A DNA stretch of 39,143 nt from a virus. Location of the stretch: the IMG/VR virus record IMGVR_UViG_3300020201_000052, positions 1-39,143 of that record. One strand, given 5' to 3'. A program made the translations under genes and the position numbers. Under the pieces are notes generated by a model that was not told the DNA's origin, did not search any database, and saw only the letters and a list, made by a program, of their open reading frames with translations. This document shows positions 14,701 to 23,700 of this stretch, piece by piece. Within the stretch, counting starts at the first letter, position 1, and every line of letters begins with the position of its first letter.

Positions 14701-17045
14701 CCAGCTCCTCGCGCGAGATGGAGTCGATGGTCGCAGGAACACAGAAGCTCAAGGACGAGATTACGGGTGCGAACGAGGAGCTGATCTCCGGGATCGCCAC
14801 CCTTCGTGCCCAGGGTGCGATCCAGCAACAGGTGAAGCTCATCACCGAAGCGCGCAGCCGCGTCGAGAAGGAGTCGAAGGTCTTCCTCGCCGATCGAGTG
14901 CAAGCCGAACGCGACCTCGCGCGGGCACAGAAAGACCGCCTGGAGGCCGAGGAGAAGATCGCCAAGGCGACCAAGGAACAGAGGGCACAGATAACGAACG
15001 TCCTGGATGTCTTCCAGGAGATCGATCGCCTGCGAGGACAGCTAGGTGAAGCCAAGTCGAAGCAAGGGCTCGCGAAAAGCCTCTTCGACAGTGGCAAGGG
15101 CTCCCTCGGAGAGGTCTCTGCCGCCAACGCGCGCGTGGTCGAGCTGGAGGAGCTGCTCGCCCAGACTGCCGAGAAGGGCAAGGGCATCGGCGCTTCCAAG
15201 GAGACCGAGGATCTCGCGCTCGCACTGAACGACGCGCTGCGTCGTCGCGAAGACGCCATCCGCCGCAACAACGAGGCGCTGGAGAACCAGAAGGAGCTGA
15301 GCAAGGAAATCTTCGATCTCTACGAGACCAAGATCGCCCTGGTCGGCGCGCTGGAATTCGCGGAGTCCAAGAAGCGCCAGCGCGAGACCAAGATCCAGTT
15401 CGACGCAGCGAAGCGCTTGCTCGGTGTCTCCGAGTCGCGTTCCCCGATCGACAGCGCACTCGCGCAGGCAGACAACGAAGTCGCGGCTGAGCGTGAGAAG
15501 CTCGTGCTCCTCCAGGAACAGAACCTCGCCCAGCAGAACGCCCTACGCTTCGTGATCGAGCGTACGAAGGACACGCAGCTCCAGGTCGCGCTGACGACCC
15601 AGTTCACCAAGCTGACTGCCGAAGGTGCTGACGCCGAGGCGCTGGCCGCTGCCAACGTCGCACTCGCCTTGGCTGGCAAGAGGGTCATCGTCCGCGACCA
15701 AACCGACGCCAACCGCCAAGCTGCGCTTGCTACGAAGGCAGAGCTGGGGGACATGCGGGCGCAGATCGACGCCGAAGGCAAGCTCCTCGAAGCCAAGCAG
15801 AAGGGCACGGCCTTCGACCAACAACGGGTCGAGCTGGAGACGCAGATCGCTCTCTCGAAGATCAAGGACAAGGCCATCCAGGACGGCTTCCGCGAAGAGG
15901 AACAGTCGCTCAACATCCAACTGACGGCCACCAGAGACTCCGACGAACAGGCGAAGATCGAGCAACAACTGACCGATCTTCGCAGCAAGTCGCTCCTCAC
16001 CCTCATCCTCCAGAACATCCAGATCGAGAAGCTCAAGGAGAACCTGCGCCAGCTCGGCATCCAGGAGCAGAACCGCAACCGCGAGCTGTCGGTTTCGACG
16101 GCTGCGAGCCGCGATCAGTTCGACGTCGAGCAGGGAGTGGACCGCGAAGCCATCCAACTCACGGCTGTCTCGAACGCACTGAAGCAGGAGCAAACGATCC
16201 TCGACTCGATCCGCGCGCTCCACACGGAGAGCCGCTACGAGATCGCGGCTCAGATCGAGAAGATCCGACAGCTCCAGATCGAACTCGACAAGACCAAAGA
16301 GAAGATAGAATCGCCCATCAGCTCGGGACTCCTGGACGGTATGAGACGATTCGTCCTCGAAGCGCCGACGATGTTCGAAGCTGCTTCGGACATCATGCTC
16401 AACACTCTCAAGGGCATCACTGATGTCCTTGCCGATTCGCTGACTGGCCTCTTTGATCCGAACAACACTAAGACCCTGAAGGAACGTCTAGGTCAGCTTT
16501 TCCTCGACATCGGCAACCAGATCTTCAAGAAAATCTTCGAGCGACTGATTGCAGATCTGATCTCCAAACTCTCCTTCAGCACCTCCAGCAGCTTCATCGG
16601 ACCTCCCGAGGTCGGGATCTTCAACTCGGGCGGCCTCATCGGAGCCAACTCGGGTGGTCAGATCCCGCGATACTTCGCCTCGGGCGGCTTGAGGGGCTCT
16701 CGCAAACGCCACCCGAAGGACACGGTGCCTGCCTTCCTGACCCCTGGTGAGTTCGTGATCCGCGAACCCGTGGTGAGGGGTCTAGGTACGGAGTTCTTCG
16801 AGGGTCTCAACAGCATGTCCCTGGGCAACGCAGGCGTGCGCGACATCGGCAAGATGGGATTCTCCGGCCCCAGGGTCACACCCCAACGCGCGGCCCCTGC
16901 CGCCGCCGCACAGGCGCAGGCAGCGCCCCTGCGCGCGTACCTCGTCCCATCCGAGGATTCGATGGAGCAACTCCTGGCACAGGGGGATGGCGCTATGCAA
17001 CGCTACCTCAGTGAGCGAGGATACCGCCCGGCATGGCGCTCCTGA
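11706..17045 (+). CDS. Tape measure protein
   Basis: A 1779-aa protein that sets tail length and is expected to enter the host envelope during DNA injection. Residues 1-130 are Ala/Lys-rich coiled coil; ~138-375 hold six tandem repeats (33 or 40 residues each). Around 412-435 a hydrophobic start (RLFGIMAAFTVARLAF) leads into a globular part; membrane-like stretches occur near 738-780 (ILIWGVALTVAFKLVLAS, LIGLYGYL-like) and 818-880 (FLAVWGLTLLGVAAVGLEI, GEVILFVGRTI). A long coiled coil follows to ~1560. The C-terminus has a Gly-rich part and PAFLTPGEFVIREP, the usual tape measure ending. At about 1.5 angstrom per residue the tail would be roughly 265 nm (inference). Start overlaps the chaperone stop. 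Confidence 0.95.
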   Translation: MTSGGFEYIIEIRDQFAKPIAEFQAAIAEAKKTVAALKKELGGLGDASKEAKAALGGNATEIKAATKAQEDYAAAIGKATAKQRAQMTEDQRVEDSLSKKIERRAHAARVEEQAAEQGISLSKKRVVAAKEEATVEDRVNAIIARRAELEETNAALRGRGFDPKGADTRQRVEEIIAARKDLQDTNTELRSRGVDAKGATTEARVNEILARRNELLAQNNLLEQRGFDPRGNALLSEKATIQKRINDIIARQAQLLAVNAGLKAQGFDPRGNALLSEAGTIQKRVNDIIARQNQLLAVNERLKRQGFDPRGNALLSEEATIQKRINDIIARQTKLRAINAGLKAQGLNPQGNKFLTPQEIGADQAAAKFRSLQIRKFRQEAERANPALAQLRRDLGLTESAANRISFTFRRLFGIMAAFTVARLAFAKLKEAIVSSVAFNATIETSALGIASLVAATGQIRTATGRAADATEGWGLAQAEARRQLVLLRKDALTTAATFPELISAFQTAIGPGLSAGLNLDEVRKFASVISKAASALGVEQVQLAEEIRSILQGTITKRNTRIATSLGISNDDIARAKEMGVLFEFLETRFQAFNKASEDGAKTFTVLLSNAKDAISNLLGLSFTGLFNELKTFLTVINRSIVNIEDASINPALVKAFSAIGEVLSLAVSESTKIITTLSAGGAESTFEGIAIILKGAVILASDLIQGILKGARIAAAILSPIIAVARAIADVLGPTVNQILIWGVALTVAFKLVLASTIGLYGYLVKSVVQLGLMQLLSLGLARNISAADASVGKMTAGTFTLSTLWTAISAKIATAFTAVKAFLAVWGLTLLGVAAVGLEIKLLGDELERASGKTASLGALLKATIYGVGEVILFVGRTILDFFETSIRTVISHILSFQLSVGKLLSRLADIAGKIPGGEVAAALLKARIAQVSKAFEDFQTKVDATDGFSGFADRADENFTRVGQRTVDYYSELADGEAEAAARTNFWDNIPALISSSSREMESMVAGTQKLKDEITGANEELISGIATLRAQGAIQQQVKLITEARSRVEKESKVFLADRVQAERDLARAQKDRLEAEEKIAKATKEQRAQITNVLDVFQEIDRLRGQLGEAKSKQGLAKSLFDSGKGSLGEVSAANARVVELEELLAQTAEKGKGIGASKETEDLALALNDALRRREDAIRRNNEALENQKELSKEIFDLYETKIALVGALEFAESKKRQRETKIQFDAAKRLLGVSESRSPIDSALAQADNEVAAEREKLVLLQEQNLAQQNALRFVIERTKDTQLQVALTTQFTKLTAEGADAEALAAANVALALAGKRVIVRDQTDANRQAALATKAELGDMRAQIDAEGKLLEAKQKGTAFDQQRVELETQIALSKIKDKAIQDGFREEEQSLNIQLTATRDSDEQAKIEQQLTDLRSKSLLTLILQNIQIEKLKENLRQLGIQEQNRNRELSVSTAASRDQFDVEQGVDREAIQLTAVSNALKQEQTILDSIRALHTESRYEIAAQIEKIRQLQIELDKTKEKIESPISSGLLDGMRRFVLEAPTMFEAASDIMLNTLKGITDVLADSLTGLFDPNNTKTLKERLGQLFLDIGNQIFKKIFERLIADLISKLSFSTSSSFIGPPEVGIFNSGGLIGANSGGQIPRYFASGGLRGSRKRHPKDTVPAFLTPGEFVIREPVVRGLGTEFFEGLNSMSLGNAGVRDIGKMGFSGPRVTPQRAAPAAAAQAQAAPLRAYLVPSEDSMEQLLAQGDGAMQRYLSERGYRPAWRS
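12117..12794 (+). repeat. Six tandem repeats in the tape measure gene, 99 bp then 120 bp
   Basis: Units begin at 12117, 12216, 12315, 12435, 12555 and 12675. The first two are 33 codons, the later ones 40 codons. Each starts with R(V/I)NxII(A)R and carries GFDP(K/R)G; the longer units gain a seven-residue GNALLSE insert. The three 120-bp copies are the most alike. Confidence 0.9.
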
Positions 17046-18097
17046 TCGCAGAAGGCTTCGAGCACATCCACGGCAGCGTCGATGCTGGGCGTCGCTTCAC
17101 CGATTCCGTCACAGGCATTCCTACCTCGCTCGCGTTCCAGGCAGGGCGTCTGCCGAACGGACGCTGCCTGCGCGCACAAAACGGCGAGTCCTTCACGCTC
17201 CGCTCCGGTGCGCTGTCTCCAGGCTCAACGACGGCGATCCTGGGCGTGGCCGTTCGGGCGAACGGCAACAACGCCGTGTCTGCCATCGTGCGGCTCGTCA
17301 ACGCCGCCAACGCTGAACAACTCTCGCTCTCGTTCACAGACATCGGCGGCCTGCTCAAGGTGGAGCTGAAGCGCGGCGCTGCTGTGCTCGCCACCTCGCC
17401 TACGTTCCCCCTCGACCAGTTCATCTATGTTGAGCTGTTCGCTACTGTCGATGCGACGCTAGGTGTGTGGGAACTTCGCATCAACGAGATGACGATCGCT
17501 TCCGGTACTGGCAACACTGCCAATGCCGGTGGTGCAGGCTTCTCGAAACTCCTACTCAACCTCGTAGCGAATGTCGGGGTAACGAACTACTTCGACATCG
17601 ATGACCTCTACCTCCTTAGCTCGACAGGAGAAGCACCGCTCAATCAATTGCTCGGTGCGATCGGCATCGAATCGGTCGTTCCATTCCGCTTGATTACCGA
17701 AGGAACCTTTCCCTGGACACCTAACACCGGAACCAATGAGCAAGCAGTGGATGATGGCGACGCTGGTCCGGTAGACGACGACGCTACCTACGTCGCCTAC
17801 ACGCTCCAGGATAAGATGGACCTGTATCAGATGAACAAAATACGATCAGTCAGGTCCTCGATGCTGAACCTGAGACTGTCCGAAGACCTGACGAATACCG
17901 ACCCAGTAGATCAAGAGCCGTTCCACACAGTCTCCTTCAAGGACAAGAAGATCAACCTGGAAGCCCTCCTCATCGCGGCGGCGTCCCCGTATGCCCGCTA
18001 CAAAACCGATGCTCCGCCAGTGACATCCGAAGTCTTTGCTGAGACACTGTACGGGTATGCCAACACCATAGCAGCGCAAGCCATCCCGCAGCCGTGA
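17033..18097 (+). CDS. Minor tail protein with a lectin-like (jelly-roll) N-terminal part
   Basis: A 354-aa protein overlapping the tape measure end by 13 nt. Residues 1-200 follow a concanavalin/LamG-like layout common in phage minor tail proteins: LIAEGFEHIHG, GRCLRAQNGESFTLRSG, TTAILGVAVRANGNN, then strands such as GLLKVELKRGAAVLAT and YFDIDDLYLLSSTGE. The rest (TEGTFPWTPNTGTNEQAVDD; LNLRLSEDLTNTDP) is another globular part. The position right after the tape measure suggests a distal tail or tail-tip component that may bind host glycans. Fold call is by pattern only. Confidence 0.7.
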   Translation: MALLIAEGFEHIHGSVDAGRRFTDSVTGIPTSLAFQAGRLPNGRCLRAQNGESFTLRSGALSPGSTTAILGVAVRANGNNAVSAIVRLVNAANAEQLSLSFTDIGGLLKVELKRGAAVLATSPTFPLDQFIYVELFATVDATLGVWELRINEMTIASGTGNTANAGGAGFSKLLLNLVANVGVTNYFDIDDLYLLSSTGEAPLNQLLGAIGIESVVPFRLITEGTFPWTPNTGTNEQAVDDGDAGPVDDDATYVAYTLQDKMDLYQMNKIRSVRSSMLNLRLSEDLTNTDPVDQEPFHTVSFKDKKINLEALLIAAASPYARYKTDAPPVTSEVFAETLYGYANTIAAQAIPQP

Positions 18098-19377
18098 CCA
18101 TCCGTCTCACCAAGTTCGGAGTCGAAGTTCTCGGGTACGCCTACCCGCCGGTCGTCGTCGATCCGTTCGCCAACACCATCTTCCCATTGATCTCGGAGGG
18201 CGACTGGCGCGGAGAGTTCTCGATCGAAACCATCTGGCAGACAGCGATCTCGAAGTCCCAGAGCACGGGAGCCGAGGAACGCGAAGGAAGGGTCTCTCGC
18301 CCGACAAGGATCCTCCGCACCCTCTGCACCGGCATGAGCCGTAGTGAGACGACGCGGATGCTCGCCAACGCCTTCTCGCAGGCGGGCACGCGCTACCCGG
18401 CTGCAATCTACCCGGACTTCACGTTCACCACGAACTCGTCCACCACCTCACTGCTCTGCGACACCTCATACAAGCGATTTTTTCCTGGGCAACGGGTTGC
18501 TGTCCTCCCAGAGAACTACTCGCTGTCAGCCACACACCTGCAAGCTCAGCTCGGGATCATCGACTATGTTACCCCAGACGAGATCAAGCTTCTTTTTCCG
18601 CTGGACGTTGCATGTGCTGCTGGCGATATCGTATTTCCCCTGGCTGACTGTCAGATCAAACTATCGCAAGAACTCAACGCTCGTACCGACGCCATTGCCG
18701 AATGGCTCCAGGAATGCGTCGAACTCTCGGGAACGGCTACTCTCCCAGGACTCTCCGAGGAAGACGTTCACTATCTCGGGATGTCCTACTATCAGGGATA
18801 CCCCATCTTTGACCTTGAGCCAAACTGGCGAGATTCCGTCAGGGTTGGGGTTGCACGCGAAGGTGCGTCCGTCCAGTCCGGGAACACGAACATCGTCTCA
18901 GCAGACGGAGACCCGTTCCTGACCTTCGGAGGCTCGTTCGAGGAGTACGATCGCGCTGCCATCTGGCGCGCGGGACGGTTCTTCGATTCCAGAAATGGCC
19001 GCCTGCGTCCGTTCTGGGCGGTCAATCCGCTGGTGCTGTTCGACATCGTCAGCATCCCCACCCTCGCCAGCTTCGCAGTCACCACCGCCAGCGCCTCGGG
19101 GCAGCTCACCGATCTGGTGAAGCACGTCGGCATTCGATACACCAGCGGGGCCTTGCAGGTCATCCAAGTCACCTCCATCGTCAACAACGTGAACGGAACC
19201 ACCACCATCAACCTGATCGAGGACATGGCAGTCGGAGTCGAATCAGTGACCTCAGCACATCTCTCACGCTTCGATCAGGACAGCTTCAAAGAAACCTGGC
19301 GAACTGATGAGATATGCCAGTTCGATCTCAACTACCGCAGCCTACTGGATGAGGCAACCTACGCTGTGATCCCATGA
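18094..19377 (+). CDS. Distal tail/minor tail protein
   Basis: A 427-aa protein starting at a GTG that overlaps the upstream stop (GTGA). The N-terminal part has FPLISEGDWRGEFSIETIW and REGRVSRPTRIL; the centre has SYKRFFPGQRVAVLPENYSL (a small beta barrel-like segment), and the C-terminal half contains WRAGRFFDSRNGRLRPFW and DEICQFDLNYRSLLDE, both typical of tail-tip proteins that precede BR0599-type genes. In gene-order terms it matches GTA gp12-like or equivalent hub proteins, though I cannot assign the family with certainty. Next gene overlaps by ATGA. Confidence 0.7.
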   Translation: MTIRLTKFGVEVLGYAYPPVVVDPFANTIFPLISEGDWRGEFSIETIWQTAISKSQSTGAEEREGRVSRPTRILRTLCTGMSRSETTRMLANAFSQAGTRYPAAIYPDFTFTTNSSTTSLLCDTSYKRFFPGQRVAVLPENYSLSATHLQAQLGIIDYVTPDEIKLLFPLDVACAAGDIVFPLADCQIKLSQELNARTDAIAEWLQECVELSGTATLPGLSEEDVHYLGMSYYQGYPIFDLEPNWRDSVRVGVAREGASVQSGNTNIVSADGDPFLTFGGSFEEYDRAAIWRAGRFFDSRNGRLRPFWAVNPLVLFDIVSIPTLASFAVTTASASGQLTDLVKHVGIRYTSGALQVIQVTSIVNNVNGTTTINLIEDMAVGVESVTSAHLSRFDQDSFKETWRTDEICQFDLNYRSLLDEATYAVIP

Positions 19378-20216
19378 CGGTAATAACCGACACAGAGAAG
19401 AGCATCGTCGTTCTCCTGGAGATCACCTGGGGGAACTCCTCGATCATCAGACTCAACGATGTCCAGGAACGTCTCGTGCTGCCCATCGGGACGTTCGAAG
19501 CCAACCCATCTCTGAAGATCAGCCTGCCTCCCTACACGGGAATCTTCGAACGCAAGACGATCGACATCGAGTTTGCCTTCCTGGACACTGCCTTCCTCTT
19601 CGCTGCCGCGATCACCAACGGTCGCGCCTTCTCTCCAGCATTCGTACGAGCATGGCAGTGGATCCGAACCCCAGGCTCAGATCGGCTCAGAAAACTCTTC
19701 GACGGTCGCGTCACCTCTGCCACCCGCAACCCAGGCGGTCGGCAGGACATCCTGAAGCTCCAAGCGATCACAGCCAAGTCGGAAGCTATGCGCGCATGTG
19801 GGATCGTAGCCAGCAACGGGTGCGAATGGACGTTCGGAGATCCGAAGACCTGCACCGTCGACCTCGTCCCCCTGCGTGAGACAGGGACAATCACTGCCAT
19901 CGATCGTAACTTCGTCACGATCACCGGACTCGCTGCTCACGCAGATCGCTACTGGCACAAGGGCTACATCGAGGCTGACGGCGTCAGGATCAAGGTCCGC
20001 GAGTGGATCAGTGGAACGGCGTTCATCCTGTCGAAGCTAGTTCCGAAAGATTGGGAGGAAACAGTTCTAGGAAACGGATTCAAGACGATCGTAGTTACTC
20101 CTGGATGCGATAAGAGACCTGAAACCTGCAAGAACACCTGGAACAACGAACCGAACAACATGACAATCGGCATCGCTATTCCGGCATACAATCCGTTCTT
20201 TGAGGACGGCTCGTGA
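19374..20216 (+). CDS. BR0599/DUF2163-type tail hub protein
   Basis: A 280-aa protein. The C-terminal segment TPGCDKRPETCKNTWNN, then IAIPAYNPFF, matches the signature of the phage BR0599 family (a GCD...C..+F.N pattern with paired Cys). Other Cys residues (ACGIVASNGCEW, KTCTVD) fit the iron-sulfur or zinc-binding tail hub seen in gene transfer agent gp13-type proteins. The N-terminal two-thirds is beta-rich. It lies just before the NlpC/P60 gene, the normal order in this tail-tip type, and both junctions overlap by 4 nt. Confidence 0.8.
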   Translation: MTVITDTEKSIVVLLEITWGNSSIIRLNDVQERLVLPIGTFEANPSLKISLPPYTGIFERKTIDIEFAFLDTAFLFAAAITNGRAFSPAFVRAWQWIRTPGSDRLRKLFDGRVTSATRNPGGRQDILKLQAITAKSEAMRACGIVASNGCEWTFGDPKTCTVDLVPLRETGTITAIDRNFVTITGLAAHADRYWHKGYIEADGVRIKVREWISGTAFILSKLVPKDWEETVLGNGFKTIVVTPGCDKRPETCKNTWNNEPNNMTIGIAIPAYNPFFEDGS

Positions 20217-20590
20217 TTGCCGTCCTGAGGAAGGAGTGGCGCACCCTGCCATGCAGTGAGCGAGTTGATGAGATCCTGACATCCTGGTCTGGAACTCCCT
20301 ACATGGCGCTCCAGGCGCGCAAGGGCAGGGGCGGGGGGATCGACTGCGTGCGGTTCGTATGCTGCGCCGCTGACGAGCTGTACGGCTTCTCCCGAGGGCC
20401 GGTGGAGAGCCTCCCGCCCGATCAGGCGCTCCACGACCGCAAAGGCGCAATCGAAGCCATGCGAGCGATCTGCCGCCGGTACGAGCCACTGGACGACGCC
20501 ACCGAGAGTGCCTACATCGAGCCCGGCGACATCTTCGTGGTGGGACCCATCGGCGGGGGTCCTGGGCACGCTATGATCGTCGGCGGCTAA
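20213..20590 (+). CDS. NlpC/P60 cell-wall peptidase of the tail tip, cut by an in-frame stop
   Basis: A 125-aa reading frame with the catalytic Cys in GIDCVRFV (C45) and the His in GPGHAMIVGG (H119), placing it in the NlpC/P60 family of peptidoglycan peptidases used by tail tips during entry. It starts at a GTG overlapping the upstream stop. The TAA at 20588-20590 comes directly after the His motif. The same frame then continues 40 codons to a TAA at 20711-20713, with sequence that fits the family's last strands (see next entry). As written, the protein lacks the third active-site residue and final strands, so it is truncated, read through, or the base is a sequencing error. Confidence 0.8.
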   Translation: MIAVLRKEWRTLPCSERVDEILTSWSGTPYMALQARKGRGGGIDCVRFVCCAADELYGFSRGPVESLPPDQALHDRKGAIEAMRAICRRYEPLDDATESAYIEPGDIFVVGPIGGGPGHAMIVGG

Positions 20591-20713
20591 CGGGGCCACA
20601 TCTGGGAGTGCCTCCAGGACGGGGGAGTCCGCAGGTCCGGAATGCCTCTGCTCGGGGAGCACACAGAATTGTTCCGCATCTACAGAGTGAAAGATAAGCA
20701 CCTGTGGTCGTAA
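20591..20713 (+). pseudogene. Detached C-terminal part of the NlpC/P60 gene
   Basis: In frame with the peptidase after the TAA: RGHIWECLQDGGVRRSG, then MPLLGEHTELFRIYRVKD and LWS before TAA at 20711. The His in GHIWEC is where the third catalytic residue of NlpC/P60 enzymes is expected, and the 'R-I-Y-R' end is the usual last strand. The final stop overlaps the GTG start of the next gene by 10 nt, as other junctions in this block do. No ribosome site was seen for separate translation. Confidence 0.7.
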
Positions 20714-23700
20714 GCATCCCTCTATTCATAGCGCAAGCGACGGCTGGACTGATCATCTCAGGGATCGCTTCGTCGCTACTCAAGAAGAAGCAGAAAAATC
20801 CGATAGTAGACGAAAAGCCCAACTCTCCGAGCACTCGCGGCGCATACGCGCCCGTCCTACTCGGAAGACGAAGAATCGGACCGCTCATCGCCTGGGTAGG
20901 AGACCGCACCACTGTCCCAGAGAGTCCGGCTGGCGGCAAGGGATCAACAGGAAACGGATCACTCCAGCTCGTCTACAGAGAGAACGCGCACCACATCCTC
21001 TGTGTCGGTCCTGGGCACGCGCTGCACCGGATCTGGATCAACGGCAAGACGGTCTACGCCCCCGTGGGCGGCATCACGCCGCTCTCTCACCCGAGCGGCT
21101 CACAGATCGACCTAGTGGGTGTCGGACAGTTCCGCATCTACTGGGGCGAAGTGAACAGCCCAGTTGACTCGTTCATGGGCGCTGGAACGAGGATGCAGAT
21201 ACAGTCGCGTTGGAAATTCCTCGTGCGCGTGGTCTGGATCGGCTGCCGTCTCGGAGGCTTCCCTACATGGCCCGCGATCGAGTACGAGATCCAGGTCAAG
21301 CCCTACAAGCCTGGAGATACCATCTCAGTTGACTACGACTCGTTGCCCGAGCGCCTCAATGGGTCCGAAGGCTGGCTCGACAACGAGTTCGGCTCTCCTG
21401 GAACAGTATTCAACATCCTTGATGGCTTCACCTTCGAAGAATCTATTCCGCGTGGAAACATCAAAATTGCTGGCAACCAGACAAGTGCCTTCCCCCTCGG
21501 AGCAAGAGCTAGGGTACTAGGACAGCCCTACCCAGGGTACTCCAACAAGTATTTGAACGTCACCTCGTCCGCACACAACGCAGCCGAGGTACGGTTCATT
21601 CCAACGGGCTACAACGTCGGAGATGCTCCTGCTCCAGTCACTAGAATATTCAATTCTGAGTGGGTGCGACAAAATACCACCGTAACCGGCTCTGGCCCCG
21701 CTGCCCCCTCTGGGGGGCTTCCGTCTGACGGGATTCTTCACACAGGTAGCGCCCCACACACTGTTACCTGGAACGGAGCCCACGGGAACGTGAACGGCAC
21801 GTTTCTCTTGAATAGGTATCGGAATAAATTCGTCTTCTTCGTGTACTTCTTCGGAGCCTTTGGGTTCAGGGACATCACTGTTGGCATCCTACCATTCCTG
21901 GGAGCAACAACGCACTCTCACACTGTACGGATCGAGTGGATCGACGGTGTGATACGCCTCACCAACTCCAACGGCCTGAAGTCGTCTTGGTCCCAAGTAG
22001 ATGCAAACTGGAGACGCTTCGAGCTAGTGTATGTAGCAGAGCACGGAACCACTCCGTCACTGAACAACTACAACATCTCAGTAGTCATAGACACCTCCAA
22101 TACCGACTTCGGAACTGAGATGTATTTCTCGATCGGGACTTTCCATAAGGACAGTGGTACTCCGGTCGTTGGCGTCACCACAGTCGCTTTCGCGGAACAG
22201 ATCCAAGCCATCGACGACGCGATAGGAACTCTCACGAACTTCCTGCCTGGATTCGGTCCTGGAGGGCCGAATGCGGCACACGTTCTGGATCAACTCATGT
22301 TCGAGACCTTCCCGCACGGTGCGGGATTGGATCGCTCGCTATTCGACATCACATCGCTCGAAGAAGTAGGAGCTGACCTTGAAGCCGAAGGACTTCGTAC
22401 TCACGTCTATGGTCCTGACGGAGATGAATTCGAAGGAATCATCGCAACAATCTTCCAGGACGTCGGACTCTTCTGTTCCTGGGATAGGGTCACAGGTAAG
22501 TTCGTCTTCATTCTTATCAGGGAGCCGGTTGGTACAGTCCCTACGATTCCCGAGCAACTCATCTCTGATCCGAAGCCTGAGAGATTCTCTCAACGAGAAG
22601 ACACTACCAACGATAAAGCCATTTTTGGCTTCCCCGATTCTGCCATCGGATACCGAGACAACATAGTCGTTGACTTCGACGATGGGCTGGCCTCCCTCGA
22701 TCAGAACCAGAAGGGCGACATCGTTCAGCTTCGGACCGTGATCGATGCCGACATGGCTGTCCAGATCGCGGAGCGCCGATCGGCAGAGATCCTGACGCCC
22801 CTCGACAAGTCAACGGTCACGGTCCTGCGCGACGCGGGCGACTTCTATCCGGGCCAGCGCGTAAGCGTCCACGACTTCGACTCGATCCAGCGGATCCTCG
22901 AATCCAAGGTAGACCCCAAGACGCGCAAGGTCGTCCACGACATCCTCACAGACAACTACGCGATCACGCCCAGCACCCAGAACCTCGGCGTGGTACTGAT
23001 CCCGCCGGAATCACCGGAGCCGCTGGCTGACCCCTCGGTCAAGATCGTCGAGCTGCCCGAGGAACTGCGTCTAGCGAGCAGGCGCGCGATCTCGATCCTG
23101 CGGATCCGCGCTGCCGAACACATCGGACCGGCTGCTGTGTACCTGTCTGGCGACGACCTGACCTACACGCAAGTTTCGGGCGGAATCAAGCACGTCACAG
23201 GAGGCACCCTATTCGACGCCTTTGCTGCCTCGGCTGCGGACATCGCAGACGGTCCTGTGTTCTACGGCCTCGGCCCGGACGTTGCGGCACTGTCCCAATC
23301 CCTCACAGACGCCAACCGAGACCTGGGCAGGCAGCTCTTGATCGTCAACGACGAGATCATGTTCATCAAAGAGGTGGCTCCTCTTGGAGAGAATATGTAT
23401 CAACTCAAGGGAGTCCGACGAGCTAAGTACGGAACAAGCGCACCGGCGCACGCTATCGGAGACATGGTCTACATCGTCGATCCTAAGCGGCTCGACGCAA
23501 TCTACGACCCATCGGTCCAGGCGCTCGACACAATCTACGTCAAGACACAACCAAGGACCTCTTCCAGGGCGATCTCACTATCCCTGGTAACTCCTGTTGA
23601 CCGGATCATCTCAGCCACACCCCCTACCCCGGTCACGGAGTTCTTCGCGGAAACCCCTACCGGGGCGATCAATGGATCCAACGCTGTATTCGTTCTCGTG

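Noticed and set aside
20588-20590. Genome-wide reassignment of TAA to sense
   Set aside because: TAA ends other genes at natural positions (for example 7345-7347), so only a local explanation is supported.
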